This document shows positions 47,697 through 56,533 of a stretch of DNA of 64,000 bases, in pieces (within the stretch, counting starts at the first letter, position 1; the number at the start of each line of letters is the position of its first letter). The stretch comes from Nitrosospira briensis (GTDB taxonomy: Bacteria > Pseudomonadota > Gammaproteobacteria > Burkholderiales > Nitrosomonadaceae). Position numbers and translations under genes: made by a program. The DNA lies in contig NZ_FOVJ01000002.1 in the NCBI RefSeq assembly GCF_900115125.1, forward strand, positions 186,001-250,000. Reading direction: 5' to 3'. The notes beneath the pieces are model-generated. The model searched no databases, was not told the origin of the DNA, and saw only the letters and a list, made by a program, of their open reading frames with translations.

Positions 47697-48078
47697 GTTC
47701 AATAGTCGTCGCCTGTTTGGCATCACCAGATCCAAAGGTAAGATGTACGAACTCGGATTGCCCGAGGCTTTGCATATTGCCGTGCCGGAGAATAGCGAAC
47801 CGCAAGAGCTGTTCGTCCTGACTGTGGGCACGCTGGGCGACGTCGCGGCGAGTTTGAGCGATGCTGAAAATTTCGATGTGCCACTGACCCCGCCCATAGT
47901 GGAGGAGTTAGGCTTCTCCGCGAGCTTCTTTGATGCCTTCTGTGAGTCTCGGTTCTCTGAGGCCATTGCGCGCGACACCGCCCTGCTCGCGGCATCCTCC
48001 TACTACCTTGCTGGCCGACCAGGGAGTAGTTTGGTGCTCGCAAGTCAGCTTGAGGTCGTCCCGGACGCCCCGCCGTAG
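47671..48078 (+). pseudogene. N-terminal part of frameshifted HamB-like helicase
   Basis: A 135-residue frame that begins inside the end of the HamA-like gene (ATG 47671 or 47686) and stops at TAG 48076. Its last part (AASSYYLAGRPGSSLVLASQLE) looks like the N-terminal helical domain found before the helicase core in HamB-type proteins. The helicase frame resumes as AVDKLLHWVLLAQ in the -1 frame a few bases on. Adding one C in the CCCC run at 48068-48071 would join the two. I therefore read this as the first part of one gene of about 1,047 codons, not a separate small protein. Confidence 0.7.
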
Positions 48079-48086
48079 ATAAGCTG

Positions 48087-50819
48087 TTGCATTGGGTGCT
48101 TCTGGCTCAATGGGCTGACTATCCGGTCGACGTACATATATTCTTCGGCAAGACACTGGGCAACGTAGCCAGATTGCTGGCATCCCACTTTCACGATGGC
48201 TCCAGTCCGACTGAGTTGATGATCACGCTCGGTGCGTTGAGGCTCCGTGCCTATGCGGGCGCATCGGCACGCGATCTCCTGTTCATTGACATCATTGCCG
48301 CTATCATTCGTATGCGGGTAGCGGCCTCTGTTTGGACCACACTGCCGAGGTTTACCGGCCTCACCCCTGCGCAGTGGGCGACGGCTATTCGAAGGCCTGA
48401 GTTCCCGAAGGAGCTGTGGCCATCGCAGATACTGCTTGGTCGAGCCGGCCTCTTCTCCGGCGCGTCGGGCATTGTTCAGATGCCAACCAGCGCGGGGAAG
48501 ACCCGGTCCGTTGAAATCTTACTGCGGAGTAGCTTTCTTTCTAGAGGTACGAAACTAGCAGTAGTGGTTGCGCCATTCAGGGCTTTGTGCCATGAAATTG
48601 GCACATCGCTTCGGCACGCATTCCGGGAAGACAGTGTCAAAGTCAACGAGCTTTCCGATGCGATGCAGCTTGACTTCCTGCAGCAGGTGGCGGAATTGTT
48701 CGGCTCCGAAGCACCCACCACACAGCATATACTGATACTAACCCCCGAGAAATTCCTCTACGTACTACGGCAGACGCCAGCTCTCGTAACTGACATCGGG
48801 ATCGTTGTATACGATGAAGGACACCAGTTTGATTCCGGCAGTCGAGGCATAACTTATGAGCTACTACTGACCGAGATTAAAGCGCTCCTCCCGCAGGAGG
48901 CGCAAACGGTTCTCGTTTCTGCCGTTATTCAAAACGCGCAGGCGATCGGGGAATGGCTGATAGGTGACAGCACTCACGTTATCAACGGTAGCGGCCTACT
49001 GCCCACGGCGCGATCGATGGCTTTTGCAAGCTGGATCGAACGTCTGGGTCAGCTCATGTTTTATGAGTCAGATAACTACGAACATCCTGACTACTTTGTT
49101 CCCCGGGTCATCGAGCAACAAACACTCATTCCGCGCCCCCGCGAGCACACGGAGCGTCACTTCCCGGTTAAGAGTAGCTCTAACGATATCGCGCTGTATC
49201 TCGGTATACGGCTAGTAGCGCGAGGCGCTATTGCGATATTCTACGGGCGAAAGAGCACCGCCTCTAAAATCGCCACACGCGCCGTCGAGATCTATGAGCG
49301 CGGCTTTAATGTTGCGCCGCCTTCGGCATCGGCGGATCCCGATGAGCTGAGGAGGATGAAATATCTTATCGACGAACATTTTGGTGACCGTTCCGTTTCA
49401 AGCCGGGCTGCATTTTTGGGCATTTTCGTCCACCACGGGACAACGCCTCATGGCCTGCGGCTGTCTATCGAGTATGCGATGCAGCAAAGTCTGATTAATT
49501 TTGTTGCATGCACATCAACGCTTGCCCAAGGGGTCAACCTCCCCATTCGATACTTAATTGTTTCGGGAATCCATCAGGGTAACGAGAGGATAAAGGTTCG
49601 GGATTTCCAGAACCTGGTAGGTCGAGCTGGCCGATCTGGCATGCACACTGAAGGCCTTGTTATATTCTCTGACCCAAAGGTTTACGATGAGCGACTAACG
49701 GAGTCTTGGAAGTTCAATGCCTCCGTCGAACTGCTGTCATCGAATGGATCAGAGAGTACGACGAGTTCACTTTTGGGATTGCTCGCTCCGTTTCAGAGCA
49801 GCGATCACAAGGGAGTGCTACAGCTAACCGCGGACAATTTGTGCCGTCTCGTTCTGTCCGACGAAGTTACGTGGCCAATATGGGCCCATGAGGTCGTACG
49901 ATTGAATCCGCAGCTCAAGCTCGAAGCTAAGGGACTTGTAGCCGAAATTCGAAGTCGACGCCAGTTGATTTTCGCCATTGAGAGCTATCTGATGGCAAAT
50001 CGCGGAAACAGCTCCTTTGACGAATTCAAGTTCGCGGCAGAGAAATTGGCCTCGTCAACCCTCGCCTATCATCTGGCGTCGGACGTGCAGAAGCCAGCTA
50101 TAAAAACCTTGTTTTCCTCCGTCGCTGAGTATTTACAGCAACAGGAACCAGCAACTCAAAAGCAGGCTATTTATGCGAAAACTCTTCTCGGTGTAAAGAG
50201 CGCTAAGGCAATCGAGCAGTGGGTCAATGAAAAACGCGAGTTCCTGCTGGCGCTAGATTCAAACGAATCTTGGCTGGCAATGGTATGGGAGCTATTTGCG
50301 GGACATTCAGACCACAAATTTTTCCATACCGTGGAGCCGAGGTCTCTTGCGATTCAACTCGCGATGCAGTGGCTTGAGGGAAAGCCCTATTTCGATCTCT
50401 TTGCACATTCGAGCTCTGAACAAGGAAGCAAGCCATGGGGTATAGAGAAGCGCAGACGACTAACAGAAGACGATATCGTTGATTTCTGCGAAAGCACACT
50501 TGGATTCGAATGTTCATTAGTCCTTGCGGCAGTGGCGCAGTTTCTTTTCGGAGAAAGAGGCCCTGACGAGAGCCAAAGCGCATTGATTTTTTTTCAAAAA
50601 GCGCTTAAATACGGCCTACCAGATGTACAGTCGGTATCCTGCTACGAAAGCGGATTCGCTGACCGCGTTGTCGCTCAGAGAATCTGTCATGCAGTACGCG
50701 CGGACGGTTTTTCTGGCAAGTTCTTCTCAACAGCACTCAAGTCGCATCAAGAACGAATCAAGACGACGCTCAAAGGTTACCCAAGCTATTTCGAATCTGT
50801 CCTTGCGGTACAAACTTGA
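48087..50819 (+). CDS. HamB-like SF2 helicase core (5'-broken by frameshift)
   Basis: A 910-residue Ski2-like SF2 helicase. Walker A is GIVQMPTSAGKTRSVE, motif Ib ILTPEKFLYVL, motif II VYDEGHQFD, motif III SAVIQNAQ, and the second RecA domain ends FVACTSTLAQGVNLPI and NLVGRAGRSGMHTEG (motifs V and VI). The remaining roughly 400 residues are mostly helical. The annotated start would be TTG 48087 with no ribosome binding site; the frame is open only from 48054, so the N-terminal domain lies in the preceding frame. Together with HamA it would form a Hachiman antiphage complex; the helicase would sense damaged or phage DNA and release the nuclease. Codon use looks more A/T-rich than neighbours. 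Confidence 0.75.
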   Translation: MHWVLLAQWADYPVDVHIFFGKTLGNVARLLASHFHDGSSPTELMITLGALRLRAYAGASARDLLFIDIIAAIIRMRVAASVWTTLPRFTGLTPAQWATAIRRPEFPKELWPSQILLGRAGLFSGASGIVQMPTSAGKTRSVEILLRSSFLSRGTKLAVVVAPFRALCHEIGTSLRHAFREDSVKVNELSDAMQLDFLQQVAELFGSEAPTTQHILILTPEKFLYVLRQTPALVTDIGIVVYDEGHQFDSGSRGITYELLLTEIKALLPQEAQTVLVSAVIQNAQAIGEWLIGDSTHVINGSGLLPTARSMAFASWIERLGQLMFYESDNYEHPDYFVPRVIEQQTLIPRPREHTERHFPVKSSSNDIALYLGIRLVARGAIAIFYGRKSTASKIATRAVEIYERGFNVAPPSASADPDELRRMKYLIDEHFGDRSVSSRAAFLGIFVHHGTTPHGLRLSIEYAMQQSLINFVACTSTLAQGVNLPIRYLIVSGIHQGNERIKVRDFQNLVGRAGRSGMHTEGLVIFSDPKVYDERLTESWKFNASVELLSSNGSESTTSSLLGLLAPFQSSDHKGVLQLTADNLCRLVLSDEVTWPIWAHEVVRLNPQLKLEAKGLVAEIRSRRQLIFAIESYLMANRGNSSFDEFKFAAEKLASSTLAYHLASDVQKPAIKTLFSSVAEYLQQQEPATQKQAIYAKTLLGVKSAKAIEQWVNEKREFLLALDSNESWLAMVWELFAGHSDHKFFHTVEPRSLAIQLAMQWLEGKPYFDLFAHSSSEQGSKPWGIEKRRRLTEDDIVDFCESTLGFECSLVLAAVAQFLFGERGPDESQSALIFFQKALKYGLPDVQSVSCYESGFADRVVAQRICHAVRADGFSGKFFSTALKSHQERIKTTLKGYPSYFESVLAVQT

Positions 50820-51050
50820 CTACCAACCGCTTTTATCGGGAAGCGACTATCGTAATAGGCAGAATTGCGCTGTTTTAGAATCGTTTTTTTTTGACAAATA
50901 GCTAGACCAAATCCGAAATACTAAATGTTCAGGAAAGCCACTGTATAAGCTCTCCCCAGCTAATGCAATGCTGGCAGAACTGGGGGCGTATTCAGAGGTC
51001 TCGGCCTTTGTGTTAGTATTTCCACCTCATCATTCTTGTACTCGGTGTCC

Positions 51051-51185
51051 ATGCGTACGCTTTCCTCTGCCCTCCTGATAGTTTTGCTGCTTAGCGCCTG
51101 CGGCCTAAAAGGGCCTCTTTATCTTCCGCAGGAGCCGGTTCCACCGCAGCCGAAGCAATCTCAGGATGACGAGAACAAGAAGTGA
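51051..51185 (+). CDS. lptM: LptM-like small lipoprotein
   Basis: A 44-residue lipoprotein: signal MRTLSSALLIVLLLSAC with lipobox Cys17, then GLKGPLYLP and a Pro/Gln-rich, charged tail. The motif CGLKGPLYLP matches LptM (formerly YifL), which supports LptD folding in the outer membrane in E. coli. Its stop overlaps the lysA start (GTGA), the classical lptM-lysA arrangement. Confidence 0.9.
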   Translation: MRTLSSALLIVLLLSACGLKGPLYLPQEPVPPQPKQSQDDENKK

Positions 51186-52438
51186 GCGGTTTCCCTTCTT
51201 TCGGTTATCAAAATTCCGGGTTGTGCAGTGAATCGGTTCAACTGGATTTCATCGCCCGGAAATTTGGCACGCCTTGCTACGTTTATTCGCGAGCGGCGCT
51301 AGTTGCTGCTTACCAGGAATTTGACGCGGCGTTTGCCGGCCGCGATCACTTGGTGTGCTATGCGGTCAAGGCCAATTCCAGTCTCGCTATTCTCAACCTG
51401 TTTGCCCGCCTTGGCAGCGGCTTCGATATAGTTTCAGGCGGCGAACTGCGGCGGGTGCTGAAAGCGGGAGGCGATCCGCAAAAAATAGTTTTTTCCGGGG
51501 TCGGAAAACAGCCTGACGAAATGCGCGCGGCGCTTGCCATTGACATACTCTGCTTCAATGTTGAATCGGAAGCGGAGTTGCAAGTATTGAACCAGGTTGC
51601 AGGGGAAATGAATAAAATTGCGCCCGTGAGCCTGCGTGTCAACCCAGACGTAGATGCAAAAACCCATCCGTATATTTCTACCGGCCTCAAGGAGAATAAG
51701 TTCGGTATTCCCTTCGATGAAGCGGAATCACTTTATGCCTCTTCTCGTGATTTTTCCAACGTACGCGTTACCGGACTGGATTGTCATATAGGCTCTCAGT
51801 TGACCGAACTCGCTCCCTTCATTGAAGCTTGTAGGAAAATGCTGGGGCTGCTCGATCGCCTCCAAACGCAGGGCTTGCAAATCGATCATCTGGATTTAGG
51901 TGGTGGATTGGGAATTCGTTATTCCGCGGAAAATCCGCCACTCGTCGGGCAATATGTCGATGCGCTGCGTGCCTGCGTAGGACAGCGTAAACAGCGCATC
52001 CTGATCGAGCCGGGCCGCGCACTGGTGGGAAACGCGGGGATACTGCTTACTCGTGTGGAGTACCTCAAGCATACAGGCGATAAGAATTTCGCCATCGTGG
52101 ACGCGGCCATGAACGACCTGATGCGCCCTGCGCTGTACGATGCCTATCACGAAATCCTTCCGGTCAACGTCAAAAATGATGGCGGCATCAAGACCTATCA
52201 GGTCGTCGGTCCCGTTTGCGAGACCGGCGATTTTCTGGGCCACGACCGCGACCTGGCGCTATCCCAGGGAGATCTGCTCGCCATCATGTCCGTGGGCGCA
52301 TATGGCATGAGCATGAGCTCGAATTACAACACCCGCCCGCGTGCTGCGGAAGTGATGGTGGATGGCGATCAGGTTCATCTCATCCGCGAGCGTGAATCCA
52401 TGGAGCAATTGATGGCTGGCGAAAAAATTCTGCCTTAG
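51182..52438 (+). CDS. lysA: Diaminopimelate decarboxylase
   Basis: The last step of lysine synthesis, a PLP enzyme of the alanine racemase fold. The 418-residue protein starts with a GTG overlapping lptM. The PLP-binding lysine is in CYAVKANSSLAIL; DCHIGSQL, LDLGGGLGI, EPGRALVGNAG and GPVCETGDFL (catalytic Cys) are conserved. It is convergent with mgtE. Confidence 0.97.
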   Translation: MSGFPSFGYQNSGLCSESVQLDFIARKFGTPCYVYSRAALVAAYQEFDAAFAGRDHLVCYAVKANSSLAILNLFARLGSGFDIVSGGELRRVLKAGGDPQKIVFSGVGKQPDEMRAALAIDILCFNVESEAELQVLNQVAGEMNKIAPVSLRVNPDVDAKTHPYISTGLKENKFGIPFDEAESLYASSRDFSNVRVTGLDCHIGSQLTELAPFIEACRKMLGLLDRLQTQGLQIDHLDLGGGLGIRYSAENPPLVGQYVDALRACVGQRKQRILIEPGRALVGNAGILLTRVEYLKHTGDKNFAIVDAAMNDLMRPALYDAYHEILPVNVKNDGGIKTYQVVGPVCETGDFLGHDRDLALSQGDLLAIMSVGAYGMSMSSNYNTRPRAAEVMVDGDQVHLIRERESMEQLMAGEKILP

Positions 52439-52520
52439 TTTCCCTTATCTCCCTGCTTCCCCTGATCCCCCGTTTTCCACTCTCGCGCAATCTGCCTTTT
52501 CGGCTGCACTCCTGCGTCAC

Positions 52521-53963
52521 CTAAACCAGAAAGATGGTAGCCAGCCCCAGGAAGATAAAGAAACCTCCGCTGTCGGTCACGGCGGTGATCATGACACTGG
52601 AGCCTGCCGCCGGGTCGCGGCCCAATCGGTGAAGCGTCAAGGGGATCAGCACACCAACTATGGCCGCAAGCAGCAAATTCAACATCATCGCCATCATCAT
52701 CACCAGGCTGAGGGAAAAGCTGCGGTAAATAAAGAATGCGAACAACCCTACCACGCCACCCCATACCAACCCGTTCACGGCGCTCACGCCTATCTCCTTG
52801 GAAAACAGCTTTCGTGCGTTGCCGGGATTAAGTTGTCCCAGCGCAAGCGCCCGAACTATCATGGTGATTGTCTGATTACCCGAATTTCCGCCGATCCCGG
52901 CGATGATGGGCATCAAGGCCGCGAGTGCGACGAGTTTTTCTATTGAATCTTCAAACACGCCTATCACCCGCGAGGCAATAAATGCCGTCACCAGATTGAT
53001 GGCCAGCCAGGTCCAGCGGTTCTTCAGGCTTTTCCATACTGGCGCAAACAAATCTTCTTCCTGCTGCAGGCCAGCCAGGCTCAGCGCTTCGTTGGCCGAC
53101 TCTTCGCGGATAAAATCCATCACCGCGTTGACAGTGACCCGTCCCACCAGTTTATCTTCCACATTTACCACGGCGGCGGATACAAGGTCATAGCGCTCGA
53201 ATGCCTGCGCCGCCTCGTGCGCCTTCTCATCGGGGTGAAAGACCGTCATTTTCTTGGTCATCACAGCGCCCACTTTGGCTCCGGGGTCACTCACCAGCAG
53301 CCGGTTCAGCGGTAGGATGCCTTTGACATGCTCCTCGCGATCCACGACGAACAATTGGTCTGTATGATCGGGCAGTTCATCCAGTCGCCGCAGATAGCGC
53401 AATACCACTTCCAGGGTCACATCCTCGCGAACGGTCACCACCTCGAAATCCATCAAGGCACCGACGGAATCCTCCGAATAGGACATGGCGGCGCGCAGCT
53501 TCTCGCGTTCCTCCATCGGAAGCGACTGAAAAACATCATCAAGAACATAACGCGGAAGATCAGGGGCAATGTCGGCAATTTCATCGGCGTCGAGTTGCTC
53601 TGTCGCTGCCAGCATCTCGCCGCTGTTCATCGTGGCCAGCAGCGTCTCCCGCACCGCGTCCGAGACTTCGAGAAGAATTTCGCCGTCGCGCTCCGCCTTG
53701 ACCAGATCCCAGATCAAAAGGCGGTCTTCCAGCGGCATCGCCTCCAGAATATGGGCTACGTCGGCGGGATGGAGCTTGTCGAGAAGTGTTCGCAGCTCAG
53801 CCAGGCTTTGCCTGTGCATCAGGGCTTCGGCGAACTCCTCGTGCTCCATGGTTTGCGTGGGCACGAGTCCTTCCACCATCTTGTGCTGGTACAACAAGTG
53901 GATTACGCGCTGCAAGTGTTCTTGCAGGTGCTCGGTTTCCCTGAGGTTATTTGCTTTTGTCAT
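52521..53963 (-). CDS. mgtE: Magnesium transporter MgtE
   Basis: A 480-residue Mg2+ channel from MTKANNLRETEHLQ (an upstream TTG at 53987 is also in frame). It has the N-domain with the HPADVAHILEAM repeat, two CBS domains (about residues 140-260) that sense Mg2+, and a five-helix membrane domain with the conserved GGNSGNQTITMIVRALALG pore segment. It may cover magnesium uptake given that corA is a remnant here. It is convergent with lysA. Confidence 0.96.
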   Translation of the reverse strand: MTKANNLRETEHLQEHLQRVIHLLYQHKMVEGLVPTQTMEHEEFAEALMHRQSLAELRTLLDKLHPADVAHILEAMPLEDRLLIWDLVKAERDGEILLEVSDAVRETLLATMNSGEMLAATEQLDADEIADIAPDLPRYVLDDVFQSLPMEEREKLRAAMSYSEDSVGALMDFEVVTVREDVTLEVVLRYLRRLDELPDHTDQLFVVDREEHVKGILPLNRLLVSDPGAKVGAVMTKKMTVFHPDEKAHEAAQAFERYDLVSAAVVNVEDKLVGRVTVNAVMDFIREESANEALSLAGLQQEEDLFAPVWKSLKNRWTWLAINLVTAFIASRVIGVFEDSIEKLVALAALMPIIAGIGGNSGNQTITMIVRALALGQLNPGNARKLFSKEIGVSAVNGLVWGGVVGLFAFFIYRSFSLSLVMMMAMMLNLLLAAIVGVLIPLTLHRLGRDPAAGSSVMITAVTDSGGFFIFLGLATIFLV

Positions 53964-54100
53964 GGCGTATTGCCCTGATTGCGACAACGTCGCCTGATTG
54001 TGGGGAAATTTTGGCTGGATATTATGACAGGCAGGGTAGCGAACGCAAAGCCGGCATTACGCGACCACTGCTATTCCCGCCTGGAATCCCTGATTAACTG

Positions 54101-54245
54101 AATGGATTCGTGGAAAGCTTCAACGGTAAATTGCGTGATGAATGCCTCAACCGTGAATGGTTTCTCACGTGGCACGAAGCAAAAATATTGATCGAGAAAT
54201 GGCGGCAATTTTATCAACCGCCGTCCACATTCTGCGCTTTGCAAC
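54101..54245 (+). pseudogene. IS3-family transposase (OrfB) C-terminal remnant
   Basis: The plus strand reads NGFVESFNGKLRDECLNREW and then EAKILIEKWRQFY, the end of the DDE integrase domain of IS3-family OrfB proteins, with the catalytic Glu in DECLN. After WRQFY the frame shifts by one, and the matching RRPHSAL continues in another frame, so the fragment is both truncated and frameshifted. No terminal inverted repeats or orfA remain. It sits just upstream of the astacin-like gene. Confidence 0.8.
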
Positions 54246-54341
54246 CGAACTCCCCCCTTTCCCACTCTATATACTATATTGATTGTATTAATGTCTGAAT
54301 CTCCTTAGCTAGCTTTACTGGGCGGTCATCATCTCTATGCA

Positions 54342-56390
54342 ATGCGGACTAAAGAGCTTTCCAATAAGTTGTGCCGGAATCATTCGGGTATGAATGCTGT
54401 GCCGCTTGTCAAAGGTAAAATAGTGTTCGAGGAGGCAGCATCGCCGTTCACTGGTGCGACGATGTATGTGCGCCTGGAAGATATAACCGCCGCCGACGTC
54501 GCTTCTAAGGTAGTCGCGGAATACGTCAAGCGGAATGTAGCTTTCGACCCGAAAATCTCCAGCGACTTAATATTCACCGTAAGCGGCAACCTGCCAGACC
54601 CCAGAGCGAGCTATGCGATCAGGGTACATATCGATATTGACGGGGACGGAGAGGTGAGCCAGGGTGATTTCATAAGCATGCAAAGTTATCCAGTAATCAC
54701 TTTTGGCCATCCAAGTGAAGTATCGATTCTCGCCAGACAGGTAATCTCAAGCCAGAATAAGGAGTGTATGAAAATGGCAAAAGAAGAGTATCGTTCAAGC
54801 CCGGAAGTACGCACAGGTTTTGTCAAAGGCAATACCTTTAGATACCGTCCTGTGCGCTACAGCGTCATCGACGGTGAGGCCATCTTTGAAGGCGACATCG
54901 TGTTGGGAAGCATCAATGAAATGGAGCGGCTAGTCGCTGAGATAAACAGGGAAAAAGATACAGGGTCCCTCGGCATCGTCGTCACTGGCACGCAGTTCCG
55001 TTGGCCGGGCGGCGTTATACCCTACACCATTGATCCGGATCTCCCGAATCAAGATCGCGTCACTGACGCAATAGCTCACTGGCATAGTCGCACCGGTGTC
55101 AGTTTCATCCCCCGCACCGACGAGCAGAATTTTGTAACCTTCAGGCCAGGAGAGGGATGTTCGTCATCAGTAGGCATGCGGGGGATCGGAGAGCAGTTCA
55201 TCACGCTGGCGTCAGGGTGCGACAAAGGCAGCACGATTCATGAAATAGGCCATGCTGCAGGTCTTTGGCACGAGCAAAGCCGCGAAGACCGGGACCGGTT
55301 CATACGGATCCTTTTCGCGAATATCGAGGAAGGAAGGGAGCATAACTTTGACCAGCATATTACCGATGGCGACGACGTAGGCAAATATGATTTCGGGTCA
55401 ATAATGCATTATGACGAATTGGCATTCTCGAGGAACGACCAGCCCACTATTGAGACCCTGAATGGTGAGTCTATAGGCCAGAGAAGCGGGCTTAGTAACG
55501 ACGATATTCTAGCCGTCAACTTCATGTATCCGCTTTCGATTCCATTAATTTTGCAACCGGGACTGTACACCATCCAGCAGCAGAGCAATGGCCGGTTCGT
55601 GGATGCGCATGAACACTCGGGAGAGGATTTCGGACTGGTAACGCGCCCCTCACAGAATAACCGCACCCAGCAATGGATTCTAATACCTGTGGGAGGCGTG
55701 TTTACAATCCAGCAGCAGAGCAATGGCCGGTTTGTGGATGCGCATGAACACTCGGGGGAGGACTTCGGGGTGGTCACGCGCCCTGCACAGAATAACGATA
55801 CCCAGAAATGGGTGTTGACGCGGTTCAGCGGTCCATATAAGGGCGGCCTATACACCATCCAGCAAAAGAGCAATGGCCGATTCATGGATGCGTATCAAGA
55901 TTCGGGAGAGGACTTCGAATTGGTCACGCGTCCCGCAAAGAATAACGATGCCCAGAGATGGGCGATAGTGCCCTTGGGCAACAACACGTTCACCATTCAG
56001 CAAAAGAGCACTGGCCGGTTTATGGATGCGCATGAAATTGAAGAGAGGGACTTTGCGCTCGTTACGCGACCTGAACAGAACAACGACACACAGCGGTGGA
56101 CTCTAACTCCTGTTGGAGTGGTGTGCACTATCCAGCAGCAGAGCAATAGCCGATTCGTGGACGCGTATCAAAGTTCGGGAGAGGACTACGGGTTGGTCAC
56201 GCGTCCTGCAAAGAATAACGATGCTCAGAGATGGATAGTAATACCCTCGGTCAACAACACGTTCACCATCCAGCAAAAAAGTAGTGGCCGGTTTATGGAT
56301 GCCCATGAAATTGAAGAAAAGGACTTTGCTCTCGTTACCCGACCGGAACAGAACAATGCTACACAAAGGTGGCTGATCACACCAGTGTAG
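54342..56390 (+). CDS. Astacin-type metalloprotease with ricin-like repeats
   Basis: A 682-residue protein in three parts. Residues about 20-125 resemble the YbaY/type III chaperone-like lipoprotein domain (GKIVFEEAASPFTGATMYVRLED). Residues about 215-395 are an astacin (M12A) catalytic domain: RWPGGVIPYTID, the zinc signature HEIGHAAGLWHEQSRED (H300, E301, H304, H310) and the Met-turn SIMHYD (Met355, Tyr357). From residue 406 there are six repeats of about 45 residues (TIQQQSNGRFVDAHE...). No signal peptide is visible at ATG 54342 or 54390. The IS3 remnant upstream suggests gene transfer. Exported peptide digestion or host interaction would be guesses. Confidence 0.85.
   Translation: MRTKELSNKLCRNHSGMNAVPLVKGKIVFEEAASPFTGATMYVRLEDITAADVASKVVAEYVKRNVAFDPKISSDLIFTVSGNLPDPRASYAIRVHIDIDGDGEVSQGDFISMQSYPVITFGHPSEVSILARQVISSQNKECMKMAKEEYRSSPEVRTGFVKGNTFRYRPVRYSVIDGEAIFEGDIVLGSINEMERLVAEINREKDTGSLGIVVTGTQFRWPGGVIPYTIDPDLPNQDRVTDAIAHWHSRTGVSFIPRTDEQNFVTFRPGEGCSSSVGMRGIGEQFITLASGCDKGSTIHEIGHAAGLWHEQSREDRDRFIRILFANIEEGREHNFDQHITDGDDVGKYDFGSIMHYDELAFSRNDQPTIETLNGESIGQRSGLSNDDILAVNFMYPLSIPLILQPGLYTIQQQSNGRFVDAHEHSGEDFGLVTRPSQNNRTQQWILIPVGGVFTIQQQSNGRFVDAHEHSGEDFGVVTRPAQNNDTQKWVLTRFSGPYKGGLYTIQQKSNGRFMDAYQDSGEDFELVTRPAKNNDAQRWAIVPLGNNTFTIQQKSTGRFMDAHEIEERDFALVTRPEQNNDTQRWTLTPVGVVCTIQQQSNSRFVDAYQSSGEDYGLVTRPAKNNDAQRWIVIPSVNNTFTIQQKSSGRFMDAHEIEEKDFALVTRPEQNNATQRWLITPV
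55562..56387 (+). repeat. Six tandem ricin-like (QxW-type) coding repeats
   Basis: Six units of about 135-150 bp within the astacin gene, each coding a TIQQ(Q/K)SxGRF(V/M)DA start and a TRPxxNNxxQ(R/Q/K)W end. Six units would make two beta-trefoils. Units 3 and 5 (DAYQ) and 4 and 6 (DAHEIEE) are most alike, so a two-unit block appears to have duplicated. Confidence 0.82.
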
Positions 56391-56533
56391 CGCCGACAAA
56401 TGTTAGGATTGGGTGAACTAAAAAGGCTGTCGATTTCGACCCAGACCAGGAGAACAGCCTAAATACTACATACGCCGCATTCCCTAAAACTGCCTGCGCG
56501 CTTTCCGGGCCTTTTCTTGCGATGCCCGGGCTT

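Noticed and set aside
48060-48078. Programmed -1 ribosomal frameshift in the HamB-like gene
   Set aside because: The sequence has no X XXY YYZ slippery heptamer, so a mutation or sequence error is more likely.
56424-56461. AGGCTGT...ACAGCCT inverted repeat after the astacin gene
   Set aside because: The stem is short with a long loop and no T-run, so a terminator call is not supported.
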